From the NCBI GenBank assembly GCA_003456765.1, contig DMOT01000272.1:1-6145 (forward strand): a stretch of DNA of 6,145 bases. The letters are read 5' to 3'. A program made the translations under genes and the position numbers. The notes beneath the pieces are model-generated. The model did no database searches. It saw only the letters and a list, made by a program, of their open reading frames with translations, and was not told the origin of the DNA. This DNA is from Bacillota bacterium. Lineage in GTDB: Bacteria > Bacillota > DTU025. Below are positions 1-5,862 of this stretch, piece after piece (the stretch's first letter is position 1; the number at the start of each line of letters is the position of its first letter).

Positions 1-392
1 TACTCAAGGGCATCATGACTCCGGATGAGGCGGATATTGCAGCGGAGGCCGGGGTTGCAGGCATCGTGGTCTCAAACCATGGCGGTAGAGCTCTCGACCA
101 TACGCCAGGCACTGCAGATGTCCTGCCCTCCATAGCAAGGCGGGTGAGGGGCAGAATGGTCGTGCTTGTAGATGGCGGCATTCGAAGCGGCGTGGACGTC
201 TTGAAGATGCTGGCCCTTGGTGCAGATGCTGTTTTGGTCGGTCGTCCGCTGGCGGTAGCGGCAATAGGAGGCGGAGCGGAAGGTGTAAGTCTTCAGCTCG
301 AGGAGTATGCAAAACAACTGCATGTAGCCATGATGCTTACAGGATGCTCCTCCATTTCCGAAGTGGGTCCTGAGGTTTTGTGGGAGGTTTAG
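1..392 (+). CDS. FMN-dependent alpha-hydroxy-acid oxidizing protein, C-terminal part (5' end outside window)
   Basis: This is the last 129 codons of a cytoplasmic flavoenzyme of the FMN-dependent alpha-hydroxy-acid dehydrogenase family (lactate, glycolate or mandelate oxidases), which oxidises a 2-hydroxy acid to the 2-keto acid. The reading frame begins at base 3 with LKGI, whose Lys matches the FMN-contacting Lys of the family. Next comes SNHGGRALD, where His is the expected catalytic base and Arg binds the substrate carboxylate. DGGIRSGVDVLKMLALGADAV followed by GRP forms the FMN phosphate-binding end of the TIM barrel. The C-terminal helix (EEYAKQLHVAMMLTGCSSI) is also typical. The domain is therefore intact as far as visible and ends at TAG. 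The exact substrate cannot be told from this fragment. The next gene starts about 45 bases downstream on the same strand, so co-transcription is likely. Confidence 0.9.
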   Translation, partial: LKGIMTPDEADIAAEAGVAGIVVSNHGGRALDHTPGTADVLPSIARRVRGRMVVLVDGGIRSGVDVLKMLALGADAVLVGRPLAVAAIGGGAEGVSLQLEEYAKQLHVAMMLTGCSSISEVGPEVLWEV

Positions 393-437
393 GCTTACGG
401 CCGAATCTGGCAAGCTGTGGTATCCTGGAGGGTGGGG

Positions 438-1415
438 GTGCACATTTTGAAGAGGCTCTTTGTTATGAAGGACGGCCGGCTTCGGCCCGAGTGGAGAATC
501 ATTGTCGCGCTAGTTTTCACCTCGATCATAGCAGGGTTACTTTTCCTGGTCTTCTGGGGCACCATGACAGCAGCCGTAGAAGTTCCCACTGATTTGACTG
601 GTGAGCAGACTGAGGAATTCCTCGTCAGAGGGATGGAAGAAGTAGTGGACGGCAGCGGATGGCTAAAGCTCATTCAAAGGTTGATTCCTTCTGTGGCATT
701 GATCTTCGGCATACTCCTTGCCTTAAGGCTCCTCGATAAGAAGAAGCTTGCGGATATTGGGGTGGGGCCTCTTTCCGGGCATCGCGGGGAATTTGCCTAC
801 GGGCTGGCGCTCGGCGCAGTTTCGATGGCAGTTGTTTTCGCTGCCTTGCTTGCCTCCGACAGCATTACTCTTGAGAATGGTCTTGCCGAACCCAGGTTCT
901 CATGGAACCTGCTTGCGGGGGCGGTTCTTTTCATTTTCGTAGGGTTCACAGAGGAACTTTATTCAAGAGCATACTCAATCTCCGCCCTGTCTGAGACGTG
1001 GAACCGTTGGGCGGCGGCTATTGTGACATCTCTCATCTTCTCTTTTCTTCATGTTGGGAATGCCAATGTGTCTTTGACCGGACTCGTAAATGTGGGGCTG
1101 GTAGGTTTTTTGTTTGCCTACATGTTTGTCAGAACCGGCAGTCTGTGGATGCCTGCGGGCTACCACATCACCTGGAACTACTTCCAAGGCTACATTTTCG
1201 GATTTCCCGTGAGCGGACGAAAACTTGAGGGCGTATACACTGTCGCGGCGAGCCACAATGATCTCCTGACAGGCGGGGCGTTCGGTCCTGAGGGCGGGAT
1301 TTTGACTACTCTAATCATCCTGGCAGGCTTCTATACGGTCTGGCGCTTTACTGGGGGCGGGAATCCATGGGGCATCAAGGAGCCTGAGACTGAGGACGAA
1401 CCTGAGCTGATCTAG
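438..1415 (+). CDS. CPBP family intramembrane glutamic-type endopeptidase (CAAX protease/bacteriocin-processing type)
   Basis: This is an integral membrane protein of 325 residues from the chosen start. The CPBP (Abi) signature is visible: EELYSRAY (Glu172-Glu173 and Arg177), then FSFLHVGN (His205), then GYHITWN (His243, Asn247). These are the conserved residues expected to form the intramembrane active site. About seven hydrophobic segments are seen, including residues 22-45, 80-97, 119-138, 157-172, 192-205, 213-232 and 287-302; the tail is acidic. Family members cleave prenylated proteins or peptides, or give bacteriocin self-immunity; nothing here shows the substrate. The start is GTG at 438 because GGAGGG (427-432) lies 5 bases upstream. 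GTG at 417 lacks a comparable site, and ATG at 465, with AAGAGG 9 bases upstream, remains possible. It sits between the oxidase and the kinase pseudogene in an apparent operon. Confidence 0.88.
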   Translation: MHILKRLFVMKDGRLRPEWRIIVALVFTSIIAGLLFLVFWGTMTAAVEVPTDLTGEQTEEFLVRGMEEVVDGSGWLKLIQRLIPSVALIFGILLALRLLDKKKLADIGVGPLSGHRGEFAYGLALGAVSMAVVFAALLASDSITLENGLAEPRFSWNLLAGAVLFIFVGFTEELYSRAYSISALSETWNRWAAAIVTSLIFSFLHVGNANVSLTGLVNVGLVGFLFAYMFVRTGSLWMPAGYHITWNYFQGYIFGFPVSGRKLEGVYTVAASHNDLLTGGAFGPEGGILTTLIILAGFYTVWRFTGGGNPWGIKEPETEDEPELI

Positions 1416-1462
1416 ATATGATAGTGCCTGTTGGACGTGTTTTGATAGAGGTGGATGTAGCT

Positions 1463-2281
1463 ATGAGCGAAGCAAACAGGATCGGGGACTGGCGAGTGGC
1501 GATTCCCAGGGAGCTTGAGCGCATCATTGGAGGTGCCGTATGGGAAAGAGATACGATGGGCTGCTCTTCATCTGCTGTATACAAACTTCGGGGGATCTCG
1601 ACGGGTGGGAACGCGTACCTCAAGGTTCAGCGCAGGACCGATTTTTAGAACCTCAGGCATGAGAAGGAGATCCTCCATTGGCTGTCTGGCCACCTTCTGG
1701 TGCCGCAGGTTCTCCGTTTCATCGAATGTGACGAGATGCAATACTTGTTGGTTACGGAGATTCCGGGCTTAAACTGTGTGGATTGCATGTCAGAGCGCGA
1801 CCTGGAGGAAGTTGTGAGAATGTTCGCCGGCGGCTTGCGGATGATTCACAGTCTTGACATCCCAGAATGCCCATTCGATCGAAGGCTGGATGTGGTTCTA
1901 GGCGAGGCTTTGGACAGAGTCGAGGCGGGCGTCGTTGATGAGGCGGATCTTGAGCCTGAGAACACGGGTAGGGCGGCCCGCGACATCTACGATGAGCTTG
2001 TGGCGACGAAGCCTCTAGAGGAGGATCTCGTATTCACCCACGGGGACTACTGCTTGCCCAACGTAATTGTCTCAGATAGCGGGATCAGTGGATTTGTCGA
2101 CTGGGGCCGCGCCGGGGTTGCAGACAGATATCAGGACCTGGCCCTGGCCGCCAGAAGCCTTAAGCATAATGCCGGACCGCGGGGCGGCGAGATGGCCGCC
2201 TTGTTCTTTCACGAGTACGGTGTGGAGGATGTGGATGTCGCGAAAGTCCAGTACTACATCCTTCTGGATGAGTTGTATTAG
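1463..2281 (+). pseudogene. APH(3')-family aminoglycoside O-phosphotransferase interrupted by an in-frame TAG
   Basis: Read through TAG at 1646-1648, this is one uninterrupted frame of 272 positions, close to the ~264-271 residues usual for APH(3') kinases, which inactivate aminoglycosides by ATP-dependent 3'-phosphorylation. Motifs appear in order: a nucleotide loop SSSAVYKL (35-42), the ATP-contacting Lys54 in AYLKV, the partner Glu67 in HEKEIL, VPQVLRF (80-86), LLVTEIPG, MIHSLDIPECPF, FTHGDYCLPN (His193, catalytic Asp195, Asn200), and GFVDWGRAGVADR (metal-binding Asp213). The C-terminus LLDELY matches the LLDELF that ends many members. Start ATG 1463 is chosen for GAGGTGG about 8 bases upstream; ATG 1418, three bases after the protease stop, is an alternative. 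The stop falls between Lys54 and Glu67, so neither half could be a kinase. The family call is firm; whether the gene is dead is not. Confidence 0.85.
1646..1648 (+). other. In-frame amber codon interrupting the APH(3') frame
   Basis: TAG lies in the same frame as both flanking halves: DF before it and NLRHEKEIL after it. No base is gained or lost. A single substitution from GAG, AAG, CAG, TTG or TGG would produce it. Four genes in this window (the oxidase, the protease, this kinase and the methyltransferase fusion) end in TAG, so the codon is evidently a normal stop here. Confidence 0.85.
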
Positions 2282-2322
2282 GAACGAAAGCATATGGCAT
2301 TGGGCCGCACCAGGCGTCTGAC

Positions 2323-3420
2323 CTATTCGCTTGCCCGGCGCTCATACCTTCGGAGCTGATGGCCTGGCCCTGCCAAGCCCCTGTCCTCAAAACCCAGCCT
2401 TTCGTAGTAGGCGCACAGCGGAACGTTCTTTGCGTCGCATTCTAGCCGTATCAACCGCCTTCCCCTGGAGGCTACATAGGAGGAGGCCCATTCCAGGAGG
2501 GCTTTCCCTGCGCCTGCACCTGCCCATTCCTTCTTGACTCCGAAGCCGTGGACGTATCCTGCCTGGCCGTCGATTCCTGCGTCATCCCATGAGCAGAAAT
2601 CTGCCCACTTGATCCAGAGGACTGTAGCCGGTGAGTCAGCGATGTATCCTATGAAGTAGTCTGAGTCGCGTATCTTCTCCGATACGTGCTGTTGGCCGTC
2701 TGCAGTGAAGAGCCAGGCGGGAATCTTCCCGCCAAACTCGACCACTCTTCTGCAGCTATTGGCGAGCACTTCGTATGCATCGCGCATGTCCTTTGCGGTG
2801 GCTCTGACCACTTCCATAGGGCCTGCAGCTGTCTGTATGTAGCAGACATGTCCGGATCCCGGTCGGCTCGGCTTCAGCAGGCTCAGGTAGAATGTCCGTC
2901 CTGACTCTGCGTGCCCGAGTGTCATAAAGCCGCAATCCTGCGCCAGATGCTCGAGAATGGAGCGGTTTAGGGATCTGCCGGGCCAGCTCACTCCGTAGCC
3001 GGTCTTGTAGGTCCTCAGGTGCACGTGGGCGCATGAGAGGATCTCCAAGTTGATTGTGAACAGCTTATCCCGTGGACCTGCAGGGGGTATCTCCGCATCC
3101 CAGATCCTCAGCCTTCCCCCTGGCCTGAGCACCCTGAAAATCTCCGAGAGGACACGGGGGATAGATTCAGGGGGCATGTACATCAGGCTGAAAAAGCAGG
3201 TCGCTTCGTCGAAGGACTCGTCGACGAATGAAATGTCCCTCGCATCCATCACAAGCTTAAGCGCATCATTCGATGTCTCCTTTAGCTCTTCCCGGAGGCG
3301 ATCGATGGCGATCACTTGTCTTCCGAGTACAGAACCGATGATTCCTTCGCCGCCTCCACCAACGTCCAGAACTAGCCCTGGCGCTGTCAGCTGAGATAGG
3401 TCTACGATATCGAAAGCCAT
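2323..3420 (-). CDS. Fusion of class I SAM-dependent methyltransferase and GNAT N-acetyltransferase
   Basis: This is a continuous two-domain protein of 365 residues from ATG 3420. Residues 1-190 form a Rossmann methyltransferase. Motif I is LVLDVGGGGEG (16-26), an acidic residue follows in VIAIDR (Asp40), then VMDARD (Asp59), a FDEATCFFSLMYM strand and the post-motif loop VLRPGG (97-102). Residues ~203-358 form a GNAT domain: VKKEWAGAGAGKALL (295-309) is the acetyl-CoA pyrophosphate loop and ECDAKNVPLCAYYERLGF (327-344) is motif B. In the loop the usual Arg of RGxGxG is Ala, but the glycines remain. The substrates of both halves are unknown. Start choice is open: AGAGGAGG sits 11 bases before ATG 3420 and 5 bases before TTG 3426. 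TTG 3462 extends the frame but has only AAGGA 3 bases away. It is convergent with the kinase pseudogene, with 41 bases between stops. Confidence 0.85.
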   Translation of the reverse strand: MAFDIVDLSQLTAPGLVLDVGGGGEGIIGSVLGRQVIAIDRLREELKETSNDALKLVMDARDISFVDESFDEATCFFSLMYMPPESIPRVLSEIFRVLRPGGRLRIWDAEIPPAGPRDKLFTINLEILSCAHVHLRTYKTGYGVSWPGRSLNRSILEHLAQDCGFMTLGHAESGRTFYLSLLKPSRPGSGHVCYIQTAAGPMEVVRATAKDMRDAYEVLANSCRRVVEFGGKIPAWLFTADGQQHVSEKIRDSDYFIGYIADSPATVLWIKWADFCSWDDAGIDGQAGYVHGFGVKKEWAGAGAGKALLEWASSYVASRGRRLIRLECDAKNVPLCAYYERLGFEDRGLAGPGHQLRRYERRASE

Positions 3421-3483
3421 TTCCAAAGTCGCCTCCTCTGCTGCGCCTATGACGATATTCAACTATCCTTCTGCAACTTGAGG

Positions 3484-3505
3484 CTGGTTCCTGCGGGCGA
3501 ACCAG
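3484..3505 (-). other. Stem-loop in the leader of the methyltransferase-GNAT gene
   Basis: CTGGTTC (3484-3490) and GAACCAG (3499-3505) form a perfect 7-bp inverted repeat with an 8-base loop. It lies 64-85 bases before the chosen ATG on the minus strand, so it would be in the 5' leader or promoter. It could be a weak hairpin or an operator; there is no U-run to make it a terminator. Confidence 0.35.
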
Positions 3506-3548
3506 TCTCTCAACGATTGAGTAGGATTGCTTTCTCAAAATCGGGCGG

Positions 3549-3567
3549 CAAGGGTCAATTACCCTTG
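3549..3567. other. Short inverted repeat CAAGGGT-N5-ACCCTTG
   Basis: This is a perfect 7-bp inverted repeat with a 5-base spacer, between the divergent methyltransferase-GNAT gene and the ABC-2 permease remnant. It has the size of a regulator-binding dyad, but no clear -35/-10 pair was found beside it on either strand. It could equally be chance or a small hairpin. Confidence 0.3.
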
Positions 3568-3583
3568 AGTGATATGGTTGTAA

Positions 3584-3935
3584 TTCTCTTGCGATCTACT
3601 CTCATCTCCAGTCAGCCTCCTGACTTATGCCGTGGGTTTGACTATCATGACAATATCGCATTGGGCAATGCGGATTGAGGCCTTGTACTACCTGTTCCTC
3701 GACTTCTTCATGATCAGCCAGTATCCAGCCTACATATTCAAAGGAGCCGTCAGGTCCGCCTTCACACTCATCGTTCCCGTTGCAGTCGTTGCCAATATGC
3801 CTGCTCTAGTCCTTGCTGGGTACGGTTAGCCTCAATGGCGTAGCCTCGGCCATGGCAGTCACAGCTGTGTTCCTGGTTCTGGGCAGAGCCTTCTGGCCGC
3901 TTTCTCTCAGGCGGTATTCGAGCGCGAGCCGCTAA
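3584..3935 (+). pseudogene. ABC-2 family transporter permease (PF06182/DUF990 type), C-terminal remnant with frameshift
   Basis: Two adjacent frames together read as the C-terminal ~115 residues of an ABC-2 membrane subunit. The first runs from 3584 to about 3815 and includes LLTYAVGLTIMTISHWAMRI, then FFMISQYPAYIF and FTLIVPVAVVANMPAL. The motif of aromatic-xx-S-x-YP followed by IVPVA and PALxLLG is characteristic of this permease family. The first frame then runs into TAG at 3827-3829. A shift around 3811-3820, equivalent to one extra base, restores LLGTVSLNGVASA, an AVFLVLGRAFW helix and the ending LRRYSSASR before TAA at 3933-3935. No start codon with a ribosome site, N-terminal half or ATPase partner is visible, and a stop (3581-3583) lies just upstream. 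It is therefore a truncated and frameshifted relic. Confidence 0.75.
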
Positions 3936-4511
3936 GTGACTCGCAGAAAAGCATCTTGGACTAGTCGAGCGGCTAGGTTCTGAATTGCGGGCAATGCAGA
4001 CCCAGAAGAACCATACCGCAGGCGATCGTCGCGATGGGTTGTGGTTGCGCCATGCGGCCAGCTGCCTGATGCGATACCCGTCAGGGGATTCCCGAGTCTC
4101 CAGGATGCCCCTGGCATTGAGCCCCATCTTCCTGCGAACCTCAATAGCCACTGTGACCTGTTCTTTAGATGCGACCCTGGTCCCATTTACCCTGTCTACG
4201 AACCTTCCACTCACTTCCTTGCGAACAGATGAGGCAAGGAACATGGGTCCCTTGCTCCCGGAACAAGACATCGCCGCCTTCGTGTCAAGCTCCGACTGGG
4301 TTCGTGCACAAGTCGAGAGACTGCGTCCACCCGTCGTTTGAGTTTGGCGTTCTGGAGCCATACTACCTACTGTAAGCAGAGCATGGCGCAGCGTGGAGAG
4401 GCCGAGCGGCCACTCGGGACGTGGCGGCGGAATCGTGGTTTGGCAGGCTGCGCGGGTCTGAAGAACCCGGCGTGGGGCAGGGGAATAGACATGATTAAGG
4501 AGGGCTGACAG
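3936..4511. other. 576-base stretch without a defensible gene
   Basis: No recognisable protein family was found on either strand. The longest frame is on the minus strand from ATG 4361, but it continues to 3768 and so runs antisense through the permease remnant. Only its first ~100 codons (4361 to about 4050) look protein-like, for example GRFVDRVNGTRVASKEQ and IEVRRKMGLNARGILE, and its ribosome site is poor. Beyond that it becomes low-quality shadow sequence. A plus-strand frame at 3985-4341 covers the same bases and is no more convincing. The last ~130 bases are the leader of the Hsp20 gene; no CIRCE dyad or clear sigma-A promoter is seen there. A small weak hairpin (CGGGT 4453-4457, ACCCG 4465-4469) is present. 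The stretch is most likely decayed sequence plus a promoter region. Confidence 0.5.
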
Positions 4512-4949
4512 ATGGGGATTACCAGGTGGGATCCATTTGATGATCTTGTCGCACTTCGCGACGCATTCGGCAAGATCCTGGGCGATGGGAGTTGGAGGAC
4601 GGGCCTGGCAGGGGCGGGCAACTGGCGTCCGTCAGTGGATATGTATGAGACTAATGACAACATTGTGGTCAGGGCGGACTTGCCCGGAGTGAACCGTGAT
4701 GATCTGGAAGTGACTGTGACCGACAACAGCCTCACGATCAAGGGAGAATCCAAACATGAACACGAGATTGAGTCGGGCAATGTGTTCCGCAGGGAGCGCT
4801 TCTCCGGGCAGTTCATGAGGACGCTTCCGCTGAGTGTCGGAATCAAGGCGGACCAGGCTAAAGCCAGTTTCAACCATGGCGTTCTTGATATAGTCATGCC
4901 CAAGACTGAAGAATCGAGGGTGAGGACGCGCAGAATAGACATCAACTGA
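4512..4949 (+). CDS. Small heat-shock protein, Hsp20/alpha-crystallin family
   Basis: This is a cytoplasmic ATP-independent holdase chaperone of 145 residues, the usual size for bacterial Hsp20. The N-terminal arm begins MGITRWDPFDDLVALRDAFG, a common bacterial Hsp20 opening. The alpha-crystallin domain spans about 39-131: RPSVDMYETND, IVVRADLPGV, LEVTVTDNSLTIKGE, a charged loop FRRERFSGQFMRTLPLP-like (ending LPLS here), and the signature ASFNHGVLDIVMPK (118-131). The tail ends RRIDIN, whose I-D-I is the IxI motif that docks into a neighbouring subunit during oligomer assembly. Start ATG 4512 is well supported by AAGGAGGG (4497-4504) 7 bases upstream. It appears to be a single-gene unit: the next gene starts over 200 bases away and has its own candidate promoter. 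No CIRCE element is visible, and no upstream sequence obviously pairs with the ribosome site as an RNA thermometer would. Confidence 0.95.
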   Translation: MGITRWDPFDDLVALRDAFGKILGDGSWRTGLAGAGNWRPSVDMYETNDNIVVRADLPGVNRDDLEVTVTDNSLTIKGESKHEHEIESGNVFRRERFSGQFMRTLPLSVGIKADQAKASFNHGVLDIVMPKTEESRVRTRRIDIN

Positions 4950-4993
4950 TTGTCAGCTCGATTGGGAATGGGTGATTGAGTCGCAATGGCTGT

Positions 4994-5007
4994 CCGGGCC
5001 CGCCCGG
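4994..5007 (+). terminator. GC-only hairpin downstream of the Hsp20 gene, possible weak terminator
   Basis: CCGGG (4994-4998) and CCCGG (5003-5007) form a 5-bp GC stem with a 4-base loop, about 45 bases after the Hsp20 stop, in an unusually GC-rich patch (4994-5021). No U-run follows, so a classical intrinsic terminator is not shown. Confidence 0.2.
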
Positions 5008-5054
5008 CCTCTCCTCCGGCCAGGGCAAGCGTACTAACGGAAGATCCCCGTATG

Positions 5055-5084
5055 TTGCCTTAAAGCGGCACAGGCGCTCATAAT
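5055..5084 (+). promoter_or_regulatory. Candidate sigma-A type promoter for the nitroreductase gene
   Basis: TTGCCT (5055-5060), an 18-base spacer and CATAAT (5079-5084) give a strong -10 (5 of 6) with a weak -35. Transcription would begin near 5091. That leaves an ~80-base leader before the TTG start at 5173, but almost no leader before the ATG at 5095, so it supports the downstream start. Confidence 0.4.
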
Positions 5085-5172
5085 TTGGGGATAGATGAAG
5101 GAATTTTCAGAACCACGGATAAATGCATATTATGAGAGCTCAGATGCGTTGCGTTCGGTGGAGGTGACTGTG

Positions 5173-5703
5173 TTGAGCAAGAACGTAATCGAGGCCATTG
5201 AGGAAAGGCGAAGCGTCCGGCAGTTCAAACAGGATCCCATCCCTGAAGCTGTTGTGAGCCGCATCATCGGTTGCGGGCTCAAGGCTCCAAGCGCAGGCAA
5301 TATTCAGCCCTGGCAGTTCTGGGTGATCAGGCGGCCCGGCCTCAAGGAGGCTCTCGCGGAAGCCGCTTTCGGCCAGGAATTCGTCTCACAGGCACCAGTA
5401 GTCGTAGCCGTTCTGGCCGAGCCCGCACGGAGCGCAACCCGTTACGGCTACCGCGGGTCGGAGCTGTATTGCATACAAGATACGGCGGCCGCTGTTCAGA
5501 ACATTATGCTGGCAGGATTGGAATACGGCATCGGATCATGTTGGGTGGGCGCCTTCGATGAGAAGAAGGTGAGCAAAGCTCTCAATCTGTCAGAACGCTT
5601 TCGTCCAGTAGCATTGGTTCCCATGGGATACCCGGCCGAACTGCCCGCCCGCAGGCCGCGTTCTCAGAGGCCCATGGAGGAGACAGTGATCACGGTAGAA
5701 TAA
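5173..5703 (+). CDS. Nitroreductase family FMN-dependent oxidoreductase
   Basis: This is a cytoplasmic flavoprotein of 176 residues from the chosen start. Family members use NAD(P)H through FMN to reduce nitro compounds, quinones or related substrates; the true substrate is not visible. Motifs in order: RRSVRQF (12-18), whose Arg residues bind the FMN phosphate; APSAGNIQPWQFWV (38-51), the PSxxNxQPW flavin loop; QDTAAAVQN (102-110) at the dimer and flavin helix; YGIGSCWVGAF (118-128); and VPMGYP (149-154). The start is TTG 5173 because GGAGGTGA (5160-5167) lies 5 bases upstream and the product then opens with NVIEAIEERRSVRQF, as the family usually does. The in-frame ATG at 5095 would add 26 residues without homology and has a poor ribosome site. 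The gene is probably transcribed on its own. Confidence 0.92.
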   Translation: MSKNVIEAIEERRSVRQFKQDPIPEAVVSRIIGCGLKAPSAGNIQPWQFWVIRRPGLKEALAEAAFGQEFVSQAPVVVAVLAEPARSATRYGYRGSELYCIQDTAAAVQNIMLAGLEYGIGSCWVGAFDEKKVSKALNLSERFRPVALVPMGYPAELPARRPRSQRPMEETVITVE

Positions 5704-5750
5704 TTGCAAAAATGATTGAGTGGCACGGGATGCGACATCGGCCGCGTCCA

Positions 5751-5765
5751 CCGTGACGCTCACGG
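5751..5765 (+). terminator. Short hairpin after the nitroreductase gene, weak terminator candidate
   Basis: CCGTGA (5751-5756) and TCACGG (5760-5765) form a perfect 6-bp stem with a 3-base loop, 48 bases after the stop codon. There is no following U-run, so terminator function is only suggested by position. Confidence 0.25.
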
Positions 5766-5797
5766 CTTGCACTTGGGCAACACATGTCCAGGCAGGC

Positions 5798-5839
5798 ACG
5801 GGTTAGCCTGGCCCATTGAGGTTGAGATGGCTAACCCGT
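5798..5839 (+). repeat. Perfect 11-bp inverted repeat in the sfsA leader
   Basis: ACGGGTTAGCC (5798-5808) is matched exactly by GGCTAACCCGT (5829-5839) across a 20-base spacer. The right arm ends 12 bases before the sfsA ribosome site (5852-5858). It could be an mRNA hairpin affecting sfsA translation, a transcription-factor dyad or a terminator for the upstream gene. The absence of a U-run argues against the last. Confidence 0.6.
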
Positions 5840-5862
5840 TCTTGTGTGAACAGGAGGGATCC

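Noticed and set aside
1646..1648. TAG as a pyrrolysine or other recoded codon
   Set aside because: Four genes in the window use TAG as their natural terminator and APH(3') kinases have no known need for a special residue here; nonsense mutation or read error is simpler.
2282..2322. Bidirectional terminator between the convergent kinase pseudogene and fusion gene
   Set aside because: The 41 bases contain no stem of useful length and no T- or A-run.
3985..4341. 118-codon plus-strand open frame in the unassigned stretch
   Set aside because: No ribosome site, no recognisable motif, and an equally open frame on the other strand; too weak to call.
3768..4361. 197-codon minus-strand open frame taken as a full gene
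   Set aside because: Its second half is antisense to the permease remnant and has shadow-like composition rich in Arg, Ser and Pro; the start has no good ribosome site and no family is recognisable.
4398..4470. tRNA-like stretch (GGAGAGGCCGAGCGGCC resembles a Ser/Leu tRNA D-arm) upstream of the Hsp20 gene
   Set aside because: No complementary acceptor ends and no GGTTCGAATCC-type T-arm follow, so a complete tRNA cannot be folded.
4380..4511. CIRCE operator or RNA thermometer controlling the Hsp20 gene
   Set aside because: No TTAGCACTC-type dyad is present and no upstream segment clearly pairs with AAGGAGGG.
4367..4945. 192-codon minus-strand open frame opposite the Hsp20 gene
   Set aside because: It is antisense to a clear Hsp20 gene with all motifs and a strong ribosome site; composition is typical of a shadow frame.
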